Positions 5,331-6,047 of a stretch of 6,047 bases of DNA are shown in pieces. The first letter of the stretch is position 1; the number at the start of each line of letters is the position of its first letter. Location: positions 1 to 6,047 of the forward strand of contig JAEZEK010000165.1 in the NCBI GenBank assembly GCA_023417735.1, in the 5' to 3' direction. The notes beneath the pieces were generated by a model that was not told the DNA's origin, did no database searches, and saw only the letters and a list, made by a program, of their open reading frames with translations. Origin of the DNA: Pseudomonadota bacterium. GTDB lineage: Bacteria; Pseudomonadota; Alphaproteobacteria; Rhizobiales; Afifellaceae. The translations under genes and the position numbers were made by a program.

Positions 5331-6047
5331 CTAGAGGCTGGAGAGGCCGCGGACGAGCAGGCGGACGCCGACAAGGATCATCAGGCCGAAGATGATCATG
5401 TAGAAGACCCGCCCCCCGGTGCGGCGCACGAGGAAGACGCCGAGCCATGTCGATGCGATGGCGAGCGGCATCAGGCCGAGCGAGAGGAGGAGGTTCTCCC
5501 GGTTGATCTCCCCGAGCAGGATGTAGGGGCCGGTCTTCATCCAGTTCACGACGGTGAAGAAGATCACGCTCGTGCCGACGAAGACGTCGCGCGGGAGCCG
5601 CTGCGGGATCGTGTAGAGCTGGAACGGCGGCGCGCCGGCATGGGCGATCATGCTGGTGAAGCCGGAGCCGGCGCCGCAGGCGAGCCCGAGCAGGATGGTG
5701 GCCCGGCGCGCGCGCTGCAGCCGCGAGCCGAGTGCGAGCGCCAACTGGTGCCCGCCAAAGAGGATCGAGATCAGCCCGAGCGTCGCCTCCACCACCCCCG
5801 TCGGCAGCTTCGCAGCCAGGAGGTAGCCGCAGGTGACGCCGACCGCCGCGCCGGGGATGAGGATCGCCAGATTGCGCCGGTCCCAGGTCCGCCGGTAGGC
5901 CCATGCGCCGACGAGGTCCTGGACCACGAGGATCGGCAGCATGATGGATGCGGCCTTGAGCGGCGGCATCGCGAGCGCCATCAGGGGCAGCGCCACCATG
6001 CCGATGCCGGCGAAGCCGCCCTTGCCGACGCCCAGGATGATCACGGC
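5331..6047 (-). CDS. TauE/SafE-family membrane transporter (partial, N-terminus beyond window)
   Basis: At least 238 residues of a very hydrophobic integral membrane protein are visible, close to the family's usual ~250. The frame stays open to the last base, and a GTG at 6044 lies inside the first membrane segment, so the true start is probably 10-20 residues outside the window. TauE/SafE proteins move small organic or sulfur-containing anions such as sulfoacetate across the inner membrane; direction and substrate vary. The paired family motifs are visible. Near the N-terminus is GVGKGGFAGIGMVALPLMAL, and at about 122-160 is CGAGSGFTSMIAHAGAPPFQ followed by RLPRDVFVGTSVIFFTVVNW, the two half-repeats. 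Several hydrophobic stretches long enough to span the membrane fit the expected ~8 helices. It is on the same strand as the amidase, 115 bases upstream of it, and could take up the substrate or export a product. Nothing in the sequence shows that they share a transcript. Confidence 0.9.
   Translation of the reverse strand, partial: AVIILGVGKGGFAGIGMVALPLMALAMPPLKAASIMLPILVVQDLVGAWAYRRTWDRRNLAILIPGAAVGVTCGYLLAAKLPTGVVEATLGLISILFGGHQLALALGSRLQRARRATILLGLACGAGSGFTSMIAHAGAPPFQLYTIPQRLPRDVFVGTSVIFFTVVNWMKTGPYILLGEINRENLLLSLGLMPLAIASTWLGVFLVRRTGGRVFYMIIFGLMILVGVRLLVRGLSSL

Noticed and set aside
3947..5395. 482-codon open frame on the plus strand, antisense to the amidase
   Set aside because: The translation is Arg/Asp/Ala-rich without domains and mirrors the amidase codons; the amidase has a full catalytic triad and a strong ribosome binding site.

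Overview
The window looks like chromosomal or megaplasmid DNA from a high-GC proteobacterium, most likely an alphaproteobacterium of the Hyphomicrobiales or Rhodospirillales type. This rests on base composition (about two thirds G+C by eye), strong G/C third-position bias, dense packing of genes, and the protein families present. The genus cannot be fixed from the sequence alone. There are six protein genes and no sign of RNA genes, insertion sequences or CRISPR. Two genes run off the window edges.

Layout from left to right: (1) on the minus strand, the first ~239 residues of a NicB-like molybdenum hydroxylase large subunit, running off the left edge; (2) minus strand, an alpha/beta hydrolase with an N-terminal helical cap, related to 2,6-dihydroxypseudooxynicotine hydrolase; (3) minus strand, a fumarylacetoacetate hydrolase (FAH)-family protein. 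Transcription runs 3 to 2 to 1 with gaps of 63 and 32 bases, so these form one likely operon. (4) Plus strand, a LysR-type regulator, divergent from that operon across a 131-base control region. (5) Minus strand, an amidase-signature hydrolase convergent with the regulator; the two genes overlap by 8 bases. (6) Minus strand, a TauE/SafE-type membrane transporter whose N-terminus lies beyond the right edge.

Together the genes resemble a catabolic locus for an N-heteroaromatic or amide-bearing compound. The transporter would move an organic anion, the molybdenum enzyme would hydroxylate the ring, the hydrolase and FAH protein would cleave C-C bonds of the products, and the amidase would release ammonia. 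The substrate cannot be read from the sequence, and this pathway is inference.

The most notable non-coding signal is a short palindromic element, TTGAA-N5-TTCAA, found in only two places: upstream of the amidase (perfect) and in the LysR/FAH divergent region (one mismatch). The two copies share an identical 12-base core and have the same orientation relative to the catabolic genes. They are good candidates for the operators through which the LysR protein joins the two transcription units into one regulon.
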